64,000 nt of DNA from CAZTVF01 sp964616985 (lineage in GTDB: Bacteria > Planctomycetota > Phycisphaerae > SM23-33), in NCBI GenBank assembly GCA_964616985.1, contig CAZTVF010000001.1, forward strand, positions 37,188-101,187, given 5' to 3'. Under the pieces are notes generated by a model. It saw only the letters and a list, made by a program, of their open reading frames with translations. It made no database searches and had not been told where the DNA came from. Within the stretch, counting starts at the first letter, position 1, and each line of letters starts with the position of its first letter. This document shows, piece after piece, positions 1-8,274 of this stretch. Both the position numbers and the translations under genes were made by a program.

Positions 1-250
1 AGGGGCCCTTGGTGTTCTCGCCCTCGATGCGGCTTTCCTTGATGATGATCTTGCCGGTGACCTGGCCGTTCTCGACGAAGTTCCAGAAGTCGAGGATTGA
101 GATCTCGCGGCCCTGGTCGAACCCCCGCGTCAACAGCGACATCAGCAGCACGCCGACGGCGATGAAAACAAGCCAGCCCAGCATGGTCTTGCTGAAGCGG
201 CTGGGGGAGGGGTCTCGCTGCGGGTCTTCTTGATTATTGAGTGGTGGCAT
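1..250 (-). CDS. ftsH: FtsH ATP-dependent zinc metalloprotease, N-terminal part
   Basis: This is the first 83 codons of a gene that runs off the left edge of the window. The product begins with a polar stretch, then one membrane segment at about residues 22-42, then the start of the small periplasmic domain containing ISILDFWNFVENGQVTGKII. That pattern (short N-terminus, transmembrane helix, SxFxxxVexGxV-like strand) is typical of FtsH, the membrane-anchored AAA+ protease that degrades membrane and regulatory proteins. The AAA and HExxH protease domains lie outside the window, so the call rests on the N-terminus alone. The ATG at 248-250 is the only good start. The gap to the next gene (251-458) shows no further gene. 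Confidence 0.72.
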   Translation of the reverse strand, partial: MPPLNNQEDPQRDPSPSRFSKTMLGWLVFIAVGVLLMSLLTRGFDQGREISILDFWNFVENGQVTGKIIIKESRIEGENTKGP

Positions 251-458
251 ATTAATTCTCTTCAATACTACCCGCAGCGGTTGTCAAAGGTTCTCCCGCA
301 CGGGAAACTTCCAATCCATCTTAAGCGCCCCCGGAGGCTAAGCCAAGCCCGAAAAGAAACGCCGGGGTGCGAAGGACAGGAAGCAGGGCCAAATCGCAGC
401 GTCCCAAAGGCTGGATTTTCGATGACGGCGGCTGAACTCCGCCGGTCGTGCCAGGCCT

Positions 459-1034
459 TTACTTGTCCGCGGGCCTGCTGGCGGGCTTGCCCCAGGGCAG
501 TTCCATCTGTTCGACGATCTGCTGGGCCATCCGGTTCATCAGGCTCTCGGAACCCCAGAAGAAGTCCTCATTGAACGGCGAGGAGGGGATGTAATTGTCG
601 CTGACGCGGAAGTTCGAGATCTGTCGCAGGCTCTCCCCGCCCTTGCCTGAGCGAAGGTCCGTCCACGTGAACGTGACCACCAGGGTGATCTCGTTCTCGC
701 GGGGGCGGCCGGTGTCGGGGTTGATGCTGAGGGGGCGCTGGATGACCGAGTCGATCGTGCCGGTCAGCAGCGTGTCGGCCCGCGACTTGTCGCTGATCTG
801 GTAGGGCGTCCGCAGCGGGATCTGCTTCTTGATCGCTTCGGTGAGACGGAATTCCAGCCCGCGGCGATACACGTCCTTGCCGACCGTCCAGATCGGCACG
901 GCCACCGTGCGGATGTCCTTGCGGAACGGCGGGCTCCAGGAGTAACCCTGGTGGGGGTCGCTGGAGCAACTGGCCGTCAGCAGGGCGGCGCCGCCCAGCA
1001 GCGCCGCCAGGAGGATTGGGGCGATTTGCTTCAT
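459..1034 (-). CDS. LptE-like outer-membrane lipoprotein
   Basis: A 191-residue lipoprotein: a signal peptide starts at MKQIAPIL and ends at a lipobox-like LTASC near residue 22. The mature part contains the pattern of the LptE family (PF04390): an early IRTVAVPIW strand, RRGLEFRLTEAIKKQI helix, a DTLLTGTI strand and a late helix with EQMELPW. In Gram-negative bacteria LptE plugs the LptD barrel that places LPS in the outer membrane. I chose the internal ATG at 1032-1034, not the longer reading frame, because it gives a signal peptide. It overlaps the stop codon of the upstream BamD-like gene by four bases (ATGA), so the two are translationally coupled. Remote family, so the exact role is inferred. 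Confidence 0.72.
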   Translation of the reverse strand: MKQIAPILLAALLGGAALLTASCSSDPHQGYSWSPPFRKDIRTVAVPIWTVGKDVYRRGLEFRLTEAIKKQIPLRTPYQISDKSRADTLLTGTIDSVIQRPLSINPDTGRPRENEITLVVTFTWTDLRSGKGGESLRQISNFRVSDNYIPSSPFNEDFFWGSESLMNRMAQQIVEQMELPWGKPASRPADK

Positions 1035-2050
1035 GGACGTTCCTCCGCGGCCGGCGCGGTGGCCGGGGCGCTGGCCGGCTGGGTGGCCGGGCGGATGGGC
1101 GTCGAAACACCCAGGCGCATCAGGGCTGCACTCGCCGCCGATTGCCACGGCGTGCCGGGGTACGTCTCGATCACCTTCTTGTAGTAGAACTTGGCCGGAT
1201 CGAGCCGATGAATGCGTTCATAGAACACGCCGATGCCGTACATCTTCTGGGCCAGCGTCACGCGGATCGTCTCCAGCGTGCGAGGCACGTTGGCCTGCTC
1301 GGCCTGGAGGGGGAACCGCTCGGCGTAGGCCTGGTAACGCTGGCGGGCGTCCAGCAGCGGGGTGTCGTCCCAATCCACGCCACGAAAGGCCGCGTAGCTG
1401 GACTTGGCCGCCTGCAGCATTGCATACGCAGCCCGGGGCGACCTGGAGAACACGTCGAGGTAGCGATCGTAGTCGCCCGCGGCCTCGGCGTAGTCCTGTG
1501 CATTGTAGTGGTAGTCGGCGATCCGCATCAGCGCCCGCTCGGCCAGGTTGGAGCCCGGCGCGTGCTCGGCGATCTTGCCCAGGATGGTGATGCCGTCGTC
1601 CTGCGCGGGCACGTAGAAGATGCCCAGCACGATGCGCTTCTTGCCCTGCAGGAAGGCTTCGGCGACATCGAATTCCTTCTCCAGCGCCCGCTCGGCATAT
1701 TGCCCGCCGGGATACTGCTCCAGCTGTTTCTGGTAGTATTCGTAGGCTTGGAAATAGCGGCCGCGGAGAATCTCGCCCGCTCCGGCGAGGTTCATGACCT
1801 CTTCGGCCTCGGGGGCGTCGGGGTACTGCTTGAGGAACTTCTTGGCGGCGTTGACGGCGGTAAGGCCTTTGCCTTCTTCAACGTACTGGCGAATGAGTGC
1901 GAGCTCGCCTTGCGGCGTGCCCTTGGCCGGGGCGGGAACGACGACCCAGTTGCCGTCCTGCCACTCGTATTCCTGGGCCGAGGCGGTCGCGGCGGCAAGC
2001 AATAGCAGCGCCGGCAGCACCAGGGTCAGGATGGGACGATATTTCTTCAT
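1031..2050 (-). CDS. BamD-like outer-membrane assembly/TPR protein
   Basis: A 339-residue exported protein. A signal peptide (MKKYRPILTLVLPALLLLAA, cut probably after ASA) is followed by tetratricopeptide-like repeats: a pair of helices carrying KKFLKQYPDAPEAEEV, then YYQKQLEQYPGG, and later YYKKVIETYPGTPW. This is the layout of BamD/YfiO, which scaffolds the beta-barrel assembly machine, and of the related CpoB/YbgF repeats. There is no lipobox cysteine, unlike classical BamD, so it may be soluble and periplasmic. The last 25 residues form a Thr/Pro/Ala linker (ATQPASAPAT). The start is the ATG before the signal peptide. The LptE-like gene follows with an ATGA overlap, which fits an outer-membrane assembly operon. 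Confidence 0.68.
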   Translation of the reverse strand: MKKYRPILTLVLPALLLLAAATASAQEYEWQDGNWVVVPAPAKGTPQGELALIRQYVEEGKGLTAVNAAKKFLKQYPDAPEAEEVMNLAGAGEILRGRYFQAYEYYQKQLEQYPGGQYAERALEKEFDVAEAFLQGKKRIVLGIFYVPAQDDGITILGKIAEHAPGSNLAERALMRIADYHYNAQDYAEAAGDYDRYLDVFSRSPRAAYAMLQAAKSSYAAFRGVDWDDTPLLDARQRYQAYAERFPLQAEQANVPRTLETIRVTLAQKMYGIGVFYERIHRLDPAKFYYKKVIETYPGTPWQSAASAALMRLGVSTPIRPATQPASAPATAPAAEERP

Positions 2051-2194
2051 GTAGCGGTCACCGCCTCGGGGGCTCATTATACGGACCGCGCGGGAGGCTG
2101 CAAGGGGACACAAGCGGGCCTGGTAGTCCGTCACGGTTGAATCAGGCCCCCAAGCGCACTCACATTTTCCGAATGATGGATCGCCCTGGGACCC

Positions 2195-2935
2195 TTACAG
2201 CACGTGTCGCAGCATGCGCGGCGTGCGGCCGAGTTGCTGGCTGACGTGATAGGCGAGGAGGCGGCTGACGCCGGCGGCCTGCGGGTCGCTGAGGGTGACC
2301 TTGGCCCCGGCCTCCAGGGCCGTCAAGGCGGCCAGGCCCGCATGCGTCGCGGCATCGACGCGATGCTTCTCGGCCGCGCCCGCTTGGCAGTTGCCGCACA
2401 CCATACCGCCCTGTCGTGAGGAGAAGAAGACGTCCTTGTCGCCCTGGGCGATGGCTGCACCACACGTGGTGCACTCAGTGAGATCGCCCAGCAGGCCCAC
2501 GCGCCGCAGCAGCCGCCACTGGTAGAACGCCAGCACCGGCCCCAGCGGGGCATCGGCCTGGCCGGTGCGGGCCAGCGCGTTGTGCAGCAGGTCGAAGACC
2601 TCCGGGTGCGGGTCGGCCTCGGCCACCAGCAGGCCCGCCAGCTCGATCATGTACAGCGCCGTGTTCAGCCGCCTGGAGTCGGCCCGCAAGGCTGTGTGCG
2701 GCACGCTTTCGGTGAACTCCACCAGCGTGCCCAGCGTGTCGCGCGTGGTGGCGATGAACACAAGGTCGCCCTCGGCCAGCAGGTCGATCGCGCCGCCGCT
2801 CTTGCTCTTGGGCCGCTTGGTGCCCTTGGCCATCAGCCTCACCTGACCGTAGTTCCGGGCCAGGAAATGCACGACCTGCGACGTCTCGCTGAAGTCCGTC
2901 GTGCGGAGGCATATGGCTGGCTCGCGGTAACGCAT
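2195..2935 (-). CDS. recO: DNA repair protein RecO
   Basis: A 246-residue protein of normal RecO length. The N-terminal OB fold is marked by AICLRTTDFSETSQVVHFLA and by GQVRLMAKGTKR, and the helical C-terminal half carries the usual zinc-ribbon cysteines as CTTCG near residue 153 and CGNC near residue 178. RecO works with RecR to load RecA onto SSB-coated single-stranded DNA in recombinational repair. The start ATG at 2933-2935 matches the family N-terminus (MRYREPAICLRT). The gene stands alone on the minus strand between a BamD-like gene and an APC permease. Confidence 0.93.
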   Translation of the reverse strand: MRYREPAICLRTTDFSETSQVVHFLARNYGQVRLMAKGTKRPKSKSGGAIDLLAEGDLVFIATTRDTLGTLVEFTESVPHTALRADSRRLNTALYMIELAGLLVAEADPHPEVFDLLHNALARTGQADAPLGPVLAFYQWRLLRRVGLLGDLTECTTCGAAIAQGDKDVFFSSRQGGMVCGNCQAGAAEKHRVDAATHAGLAALTALEAGAKVTLSDPQAAGVSRLLAYHVSQQLGRTPRMLRHVL

Positions 2936-2957
2936 CGGCTCAATCTTACAGAGTGGT

Positions 2958-3130
2958 GTCCACGAATTACACGGATTACACGAACAAGAGCCTTTCGCCG
3001 CCGAGGTTTTTCTAGCAGTCCTTCACGCTTGATTCCGGGAGTAACGCCTTGGCGGCGGCTTGCCGTTCGGCGCTGTCAGAGGTGGGTGACGCCCTGCGCT
3101 TCTACAGCGCCGAACGGCAAGCCGCTGCCA
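2958..3130. repeat. Composite intergenic repeat, family A palindrome
   Basis: A degenerate tandem array (ACGAATT, ACACGGATT, ACACGAAC at 2960-2985) is followed by an imperfect palindrome. Its arms at 3054-3076 and 3104-3129 carry TTGCCGTTCGGCGCTGT and the reverse complement. The same core recurs at 9351-9419 and 19777-19851. The intergenic stretch 2936-3162 holds no gene. Confidence 0.75.
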
Positions 3131-3162
3131 GACGCACTCACATATTCGATTGTGATGAACTA

Positions 3163-5184
3163 CTAGTTCCCCAGCCGGATCGGCAGGATCACGAAGGGGA
3201 TGCCGCTGCTGTAGAAGCGGCGCTGCACTTCGAAGACCAGGGAATTGTGCAGCCAGCGGTTCATGAGCGTGTCTCGCCCGAAGACAAGCTGGCCGCCGAA
3301 GAAGACGCCGTCGGGGTACTTCTCCAGCAACTGCGGGGCGAGCTTGAGAATCTCCTCCACCGCATCGACGCCAATGGCCTGGAAGCCGTCGCTGTAAAAG
3401 CCCTCGTGGCGGCAGAAGCTCTCGTACCGCCCCAGCGACTCGGCCACGAACCTCCGCAGGTTGTCCACCTCCTGCACGCCCTTGAAATTGCCCGCGTCCA
3501 CCACGCCGACATGAACGAACACGAAGTTGCGGAACGTGTCGCCGAACAGGCGGCGGATGTTCAGCAGCGAGTGCAGGCCCAGCCCGTTGAACCCGTTGAC
3601 GAAGAGGACGGCGGTCTTGGCCGTCGTATCGCAGGGGCGTGGCGCGGCCGCGGAGATGTCTTTCGGCACGGCCTGCACGAGTGCGTCCAACCGCCGCAGC
3701 AACTGGCCCACGCGGTTGTAGTGGCGGCGCACCAGCCAGGCCACCGCCGCCACCCCCGCGGTAATCACCAGCGTGATCCACCCGCCTTCATGGAACTTGA
3801 CGACGACGACCGATGCGAGGATGCCGCCGCTGAGCAGCAGCCCCAGGCCATTGATCGACAATCCGCGCAGCCAGCGGCGTTCGCTCCGGCGCGACTGCCA
3901 GCCGTGGCGCACCATGCCCAGCTGCGACAGCGAAATGGTGATGAACACGTTGATGCTGTAGAGGATCAGCAGCAGCCCCACCTGTCCGCCCGTGCATACC
4001 ATCAGCACCGCGGCGCCCACGCCCATCAGCAGGATGCCGTTCTGCGCCACCAGTCGATCGCTCAACAGGGCGAAACGACTTGGGAACCAGCGGTCCAGGG
4101 CCATGCTGGCCAGGACTCGCGGGCCATCGAGAAACCCTGCCTGGGCCGCGACGAACAGGATGGCTCCCTCGCTGATCAGCGTGACGATGACGAAGATGTT
4201 GCACGCCTGCGGGCTCCAGCCTTGCGTCATCGCGCGGAACAGGATGGCGTTCTGCGTGGGGTCGTTGTTGCCGGGTGCCACCGGCAGGCGAAGCACGATA
4301 TAGCACAGCATGAGCCCCACGGCCGTGAACGCCAGCGAGACGGCCATGTAGGCCATTGTGCGGCGGGCGGTCTTGACGCGGGGCTCTCGCAAAATGGGCA
4401 GTCCGTTGGAGACGGCCTCGATGCCGGTGAACGTGCCGGCGCCCATGGAATACGCCCGCATGATCACCAGCAGCAGGCCGCCCCAGCCCAGAGCGGACTT
4501 GGCCGAGACCGTGTCGCTGCCGACGGCGACCGTGGCGGCGGCCAGGTCGCCGGCGTGGGTGAACAGGATATAGAGGATAGCGAATACGTGCGACGCGACG
4601 AACACCAGGAAGATCGGCACCAGCGGCAGGACCGACTCCTTCACGCCGCGCATGTTCAGCAGGGTCAGCAGGCCCACCACCGTCACCGACGCCAGGAGCT
4701 TGTACTGGTCGTAATGAGGCGGCAGGAGACTGAAGATGGCGTCGGCGCCGCTGGCCACGCTGACGGTGATCGTCAGCACGTAGTCGATCAGCAAGGCCGA
4801 GCCGCTGATCATCCCCGCCGTCGGCGACAGCAGCTTGCTGGCCACCAGGTACCCGCCGCCGCCGGTGGGGAACAGGCGGATGATCTGCGAATAACTGGCC
4901 GCGATGATGAAGATGGTGATGGCCGAGGCGATGGCGACGTACACGCCCAGATGCGGATACGCCTGCAGTTCGCGGTACGCTTCGCCCGGGCCGTAGCACG
5001 ATGAGGATAGCCCATCGGCCCCCAGGCCGACCCAGGCCAGGAACGCGACGATCGACAGGTGGCGGAAGATCCGGTGGTCGCCCAGGTCGCGCGGGCGGCC
5101 CACAAGGGCTCGCTTGACCTTGCCCGCCGCCGTGGGCGGCTCGGGCGGCATGCCGGAGGGAACCGGCGGTGGAATGATGCGCAT
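3163..5184 (-). CDS. APC-superfamily permease, probably c-di-AMP-regulated K+ or amino-acid transporter
   Basis: A 673-residue membrane protein with about twelve hydrophobic segments between residues 40 and 470, then a roughly 190-residue soluble tail. The first helix has VGLGADGLSSSCYGPGEAY, the broken-helix motif of APC-superfamily transporters, and GGGGYLVASKLL follows helix 2. The tail is rich in beta strands (AVLFVNGFNGLGLHSL, FVFVHVGVVDAG) and may be a regulatory domain. The c-di-AMP riboswitch directly upstream makes a KimA-like potassium importer the most attractive role, because that switch commonly controls potassium transport; the fold alone would also fit amino-acid transport. I prefer the ATG at 5182-5184, preceded by CGAGG, over a TTG seven codons upstream. 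Confidence 0.8.
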   Translation of the reverse strand: MRIIPPPVPSGMPPEPPTAAGKVKRALVGRPRDLGDHRIFRHLSIVAFLAWVGLGADGLSSSCYGPGEAYRELQAYPHLGVYVAIASAITIFIIAASYSQIIRLFPTGGGGYLVASKLLSPTAGMISGSALLIDYVLTITVSVASGADAIFSLLPPHYDQYKLLASVTVVGLLTLLNMRGVKESVLPLVPIFLVFVASHVFAILYILFTHAGDLAAATVAVGSDTVSAKSALGWGGLLLVIMRAYSMGAGTFTGIEAVSNGLPILREPRVKTARRTMAYMAVSLAFTAVGLMLCYIVLRLPVAPGNNDPTQNAILFRAMTQGWSPQACNIFVIVTLISEGAILFVAAQAGFLDGPRVLASMALDRWFPSRFALLSDRLVAQNGILLMGVGAAVLMVCTGGQVGLLLILYSINVFITISLSQLGMVRHGWQSRRSERRWLRGLSINGLGLLLSGGILASVVVVKFHEGGWITLVITAGVAAVAWLVRRHYNRVGQLLRRLDALVQAVPKDISAAAPRPCDTTAKTAVLFVNGFNGLGLHSLLNIRRLFGDTFRNFVFVHVGVVDAGNFKGVQEVDNLRRFVAESLGRYESFCRHEGFYSDGFQAIGVDAVEEILKLAPQLLEKYPDGVFFGGQLVFGRDTLMNRWLHNSLVFEVQRRFYSSGIPFVILPIRLGN

Positions 5185-5240
5185 ACAGAACCTCGTGGCC
5201 GACAATCCATGAGAGTCGACCTGCGGCCGTCCACAGGTTC

Positions 5241-5355
5241 TCTCCTTCGACGCCTACGGGGTTAGCTGACGGGCTCGGGCCGAAAGAGTTGCCCTACGCC
5301 TTGCGGCGATACGCCCCAACAAACTTGGGTCCCCCGCTCCCGCGATCCGCGGGAC
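5241..5355 (-). ncRNA. c-di-AMP riboswitch (ydaO-yuaA leader)
   Basis: Read on the minus strand, the leader contains the conserved blocks of the ydaO-yuaA class in order: GCGGGGGACCC, TTGGGGCG, GTAGGGCAACTCTTTCGGCC, CGAGCCCGTCAGCTAACC, CCGTAGGCG and AAGGAGA. It begins just after a sigma-70 promoter and ends about 57 bases before the permease start. In this class c-di-AMP binding normally turns expression off, often for potassium and osmolyte transporters. Confidence 0.93.
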
Positions 5356-5370
5356 TCGGCGGCAGATAGA

Positions 5371-5399
5371 ACGATATGCCGCGCAACGGCGGATGTCAA
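5371..5399 (-). promoter_or_regulatory. Sigma-70 promoter of riboswitch-permease unit
   Basis: TTGACA (5394-5399) and TATCGT (5371-5376) on the minus strand, spaced by exactly 17 bases. Transcription would start near 5364, immediately upstream of the riboswitch. Confidence 0.75.
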
Positions 5400-5416
5400 C
5401 GGGTGTTGAACTGCCA

Positions 5417-5445
5417 TTGCCACCTCGCATCCAAGACGGTACATT
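5417..5445 (+). promoter_or_regulatory. Candidate promoter of SGNH hydrolase gene
   Basis: TTGCCA (5417-5422), 17-base spacer, TACATT (5440-5445), 37 bases before the start codon. It diverges from the permease promoter. Confidence 0.5.
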
Positions 5446-5482
5446 CCTTAGCGATTCTCTACGGACAGAGAAAGGCAAACTC

Positions 5483-7123
5483 ATGATCTCCATCAGGCGG
5501 GCAGCGATGGCGGCGGTGATCGGCATGGCGGCGACGACGGCGATGGCGCAGGACAAGAACTGCTTCCTCAAGGATGGCGACCTCTGGCTGTTCATGGGCG
5601 ACAGCATCACCAACGCCGACACCTATCGTCGGGCCGTCGAGCGGACGGTCAAGCATTACTACCCCCAGGCCAACATCCGATTCGAGCAGGCCGGCCGCAG
5701 CGGCGCCCTGGCGTCGGCTGGCAAAGAACAATTCGAGAAGATTCCCGAGGCCCAGCGCCCGATCATCATCAGCTACATGACGGGCATGAACAATTCCATC
5801 AACAGCGCCTGGCGAAAGGGCCAGCCGATGGAAGCGGCCCTGGAGAGCTATCGCAAGAGCCTCGCCGACTTCGCCCACGCGGCCAAGGCCAACGGCATCA
5901 CGGTCATCCTCATGTCGCCCACACTGACGGATGAATCGCTCGGTTGGTCCAGCGTGTGGGAACTGGGCGGCACGGCCGAGTTCCTCCGCAAGTGCAGCGC
6001 GATCCTCAAAGAGGTCGCCGCGGCTGAAGGCGTTCTGTACGTGCCTGTGGCCGAGGAGTTCGAGGCGTTTCAGGACACGCTGGCGACGCAGCAGACGCTG
6101 CGGCCCGACGGCGTGCATCCGGGCTCGCTGGGGCAGTACCAGATTGCGCGGTCGCTGATCCGGCGGCTGAACCTCGGCGGCAAGCTCGTCGGCGAGCGTC
6201 GCTTGGCCGAGCCGGCTGCGGAACTGGGCGTGGACGTGTCGCTCGTGTCGCGGTTCCTCGATGAGGATGAGGACTCGATCCAGCTGTCGGTGAAGAGCGC
6301 CGCGGCGATGACGGTGACGGCGTCGCTGAGCATCGGCGACTATCGCGAGACGCAGAAGTGGCCGCTGACGGGTAGCGATAAGCTCAAGCTCAAGTTGCCC
6401 AAGAAGCTGCTGTACCTCGAGGCGGGCAAGGCGACGGACCTGGTGCTGGAGTTGTCCGAAGGCGCCAAACGCAGCCTGTACGTGATCGATCTGTGCAAGG
6501 TGCGGGTGCTGCATCTCAAGGACGGCAAGGCGTCGGGCACCGTCGAGGGCCCCGCCCAGCGGCCCGAGGGGGCGAAGGTGGCCAACTGGTCGGTGGCGTC
6601 CGACGGCAAGGGCCTGCTGGTGGAGGCGGAGGTGTTCGACAGCGAGATCCGCAGCGACGACCCCTGGCCGTGGGGGCGCGACGGCGTGATCCTGTGGCTG
6701 GACTACCGCCCGGCGGAGCGGTTCGCCGACGTCAACACCGACAGCGACGTGCACCAGACGGTGCTGAACGTGTACGACAAGCCGCTGTTCACCGGCGTGC
6801 TGCGGGCCTGGCTGGGGCGGGGCATGAACAACGCCGCAATCCTTAAAACGACGCAGGTGCAGGGCGGCTACAAGATGCAACTGGCGATCAACGACAAGTT
6901 CTCCAAGCACAACGACTCGGACCTTTCGAAGCGTGACTTCATCGGCTTCGACATGATCGTCGTGGACATGGACACCGTCGACGGCAAGAAGCAGGGAGGC
7001 TTCCACCCGCTGTTCCCCACGCAGAACCCCCACGACCAGTACGCAAACACCTTCATGATCGTCGATCTCAAGAACAAGCTCAAAGGCGACCTCGCGATCA
7101 ACGTCTGCCTCAGCCGGCTGTAG
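5483..7123 (+). CDS. Secreted SGNH/GDSL hydrolase with C-terminal CBM9-like domain
   Basis: A 546-residue exported enzyme. The signal peptide ends near residue 22 (TAMA-QD). The SGNH catalytic domain shows block I as FMGDSIT (Ser about residue 41) and the Asp-His pair in RPDGVHPGSLGQ (about residues 207-215). A central beta-rich linker follows, and residues from about 370 to the end (WSVASDGKGLLVEAEVFD, DGVILWLDYRP, FIGFDMIVVDMD) resemble the CBM9/DOMON sugar-binding fold. Such proteins usually deacetylate or de-esterify polysaccharides outside the cytoplasm; the substrate cannot be told from sequence. The ATG at 5483 sits behind AAAGG and gives the signal peptide, while upstream in-frame codons do not. 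Confidence 0.85.
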   Translation: MISIRRAAMAAVIGMAATTAMAQDKNCFLKDGDLWLFMGDSITNADTYRRAVERTVKHYYPQANIRFEQAGRSGALASAGKEQFEKIPEAQRPIIISYMTGMNNSINSAWRKGQPMEAALESYRKSLADFAHAAKANGITVILMSPTLTDESLGWSSVWELGGTAEFLRKCSAILKEVAAAEGVLYVPVAEEFEAFQDTLATQQTLRPDGVHPGSLGQYQIARSLIRRLNLGGKLVGERRLAEPAAELGVDVSLVSRFLDEDEDSIQLSVKSAAAMTVTASLSIGDYRETQKWPLTGSDKLKLKLPKKLLYLEAGKATDLVLELSEGAKRSLYVIDLCKVRVLHLKDGKASGTVEGPAQRPEGAKVANWSVASDGKGLLVEAEVFDSEIRSDDPWPWGRDGVILWLDYRPAERFADVNTDSDVHQTVLNVYDKPLFTGVLRAWLGRGMNNAAILKTTQVQGGYKMQLAINDKFSKHNDSDLSKRDFIGFDMIVVDMDTVDGKKQGGFHPLFPTQNPHDQYANTFMIVDLKNKLKGDLAINVCLSRL

Positions 7124-7138
7124 CCGCCTGCGGCGGCG

Positions 7139-7497
7139 GTGAATCGGTGGATCGGTGAATCAGTGGATCCGAGAATCGGGGAGCGACGGGTCGCATGGGT
7201 AGGGTGTGCAGGTTCCTCGCCCAAAGGGCGAGGGTTCTGCACACGGAAGAACCGATTCTCCAAGCCTACGCCGCGGCCGGTGTTTTCACCCGCGCAGCGG
7301 GTGATTGATGGGTAGCCCCGGGTGAAGCCCGTACTCGGGCGAACCCGGGGTGCAGAGGCATCAGGTCGAGCCCGCACAGCGGGCGATTGAACAGTTGGAA
7401 CAGTTCCGCCGCCGAACTTAAGCCGCAGGGCGGCTGCAGCATCTATCTGATTTACTGATTCACTGATCCACCGATTCACCAATTCACCGATCAACCG
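7139..7497. repeat. Composite element with inverted 8-bp tandem arms
   Basis: The left arm (7139-7172) is a degenerate 8-bp tandem repeat, GGTGAATC, GGTGGATC, GGTGAATC, AGTGGATC. The right arm (7453-7493) is its reverse complement, GATTCACT, GATCCACC, GATTCACC. Between them lie smaller palindromes: GTGTGCAGGTTC/GGTTCTGCACAC around CGCCCAAAGGGCG (7204-7244), and GCCCGTACTCGGGC-type hairpins to 7400. No gene is visible in 7124-7502. Confidence 0.8.
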
Positions 7498-7502
7498 CTT
7501 CT

Positions 7503-8030
7503 CTAGAACTCCACGCCCTTCTGCGCGGCGATGCCGGCGTCCATGCCGTGTTTGAGGCAGCGCATCTCGGTGACGGTGTCGGCGAGGTCGATCAGGCCGG
7601 GCGTGGCGCCGCGGCCGGTGAGGACGATGACCGAGCCGGGGGCGGCCTTGCGGCAGGCGTCCAGGACGGCGGACTCGTCCAGCAGGCCGCGGGCGACGGC
7701 GTAGCAGACCTCGTCGAGGATCACCACGGGGTAGACGCCCGACGCGATCGCCTGCTCGGCCCGGCGCAGGCCGGCGACCGCCGCGGCCTTGTGGGCGGCG
7801 AAGCGTTCATCCTCGCGCGGCGGCAGAAAGCCCATTCCCACCTGAACGAACTGCGTGTGGGGCAGGTTGGCGGCACCCGCCCGCTCGCCCGTCGACTGGT
7901 CGCTCTTGACGAACTGCAGGATGAACGCGGGCATCCCATGGCCGCTCGCCCGCAGGGCCAACCCCATCGCGGCCGTGGTCTTGCCCTTGCCCTCGCCGGT
8001 GAAAATCAGGACTCTCGGTTTGTCGGACAT
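7503..8030 (-). CDS. cobO: Cob(I)yrinic acid a,c-diamide adenosyltransferase
   Basis: A 175-residue CobO/BtuR-family enzyme with the P-loop GEGKGKTTAAMGLALRA at residues 13-29, the VILDEV Walker B near residue 103, and the late VTEMRCLKHGMDAGI segment that ends almost all family members. It attaches the adenosyl group of ATP to the cobalt of cob(I)alamin precursors. It is the last gene of a six-gene minus-strand cobalamin operon, separated from cbiB by 244 bases filled by a repeat element. The length agrees with the family (170-200 residues). Confidence 0.95.
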   Translation of the reverse strand: MSDKPRVLIFTGEGKGKTTAAMGLALRASGHGMPAFILQFVKSDQSTGERAGAANLPHTQFVQVGMGFLPPREDERFAAHKAAAVAGLRRAEQAIASGVYPVVILDEVCYAVARGLLDESAVLDACRKAAPGSVIVLTGRGATPGLIDLADTVTEMRCLKHGMDAGIAAQKGVEF

Positions 8031-8061
8031 TAGTCAGCTCCATTAGTAGGAATGCGACTGG

Positions 8062-8274
8062 AAGGAAGGCAATTGGCAAATAGGCGAAGAGAAGGAGCTT
8101 CGCACGCTGAAACGCCCGGCAATCGCTCGCCTTTAAGCGCTGTTCAATGCTCGGTGACGCCGCGAACAGCGCTGAAAAGCGAGCGATTGCCACACGTTTG
8201 CATGCCGCGAAGCTCTTCTCTTCCGCCTATTGCCAATTGCCTATTGCCAATTGCCTTCTTCTTATTGCCTTCTT
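8062..8274. repeat. Composite element inside the cobalamin operon, family B core
   Basis: The outer arms are GGCAATTGGCAAATAGGCG (8070-8088) and a 7-bp array TTGCCAA, TTGCCTA, TTGCCAA, TTGCC (about 8226-8262). Next inside are GAGAAGGAGCTTCGC and GCGAAGCTCTTCTC. The core palindrome has arms at 8118-8145 and 8164-8191 containing GGCAATCGCTCGC and GCGAGCGATTGCC. It fills the whole cbiB-cobO gap. Confidence 0.85.

Noticed and set aside
251..458. Small gene between ftsH and the LptE-like gene
   Set aside because: The plus-strand frame there has no ribosome site and no domain; it looks like intergenic sequence.
3049..5004. 651-codon open frame opposite the permease
   Set aside because: Antisense shadow of a clear membrane transporter, with His/Gln/Ala-rich composition and no family pattern.
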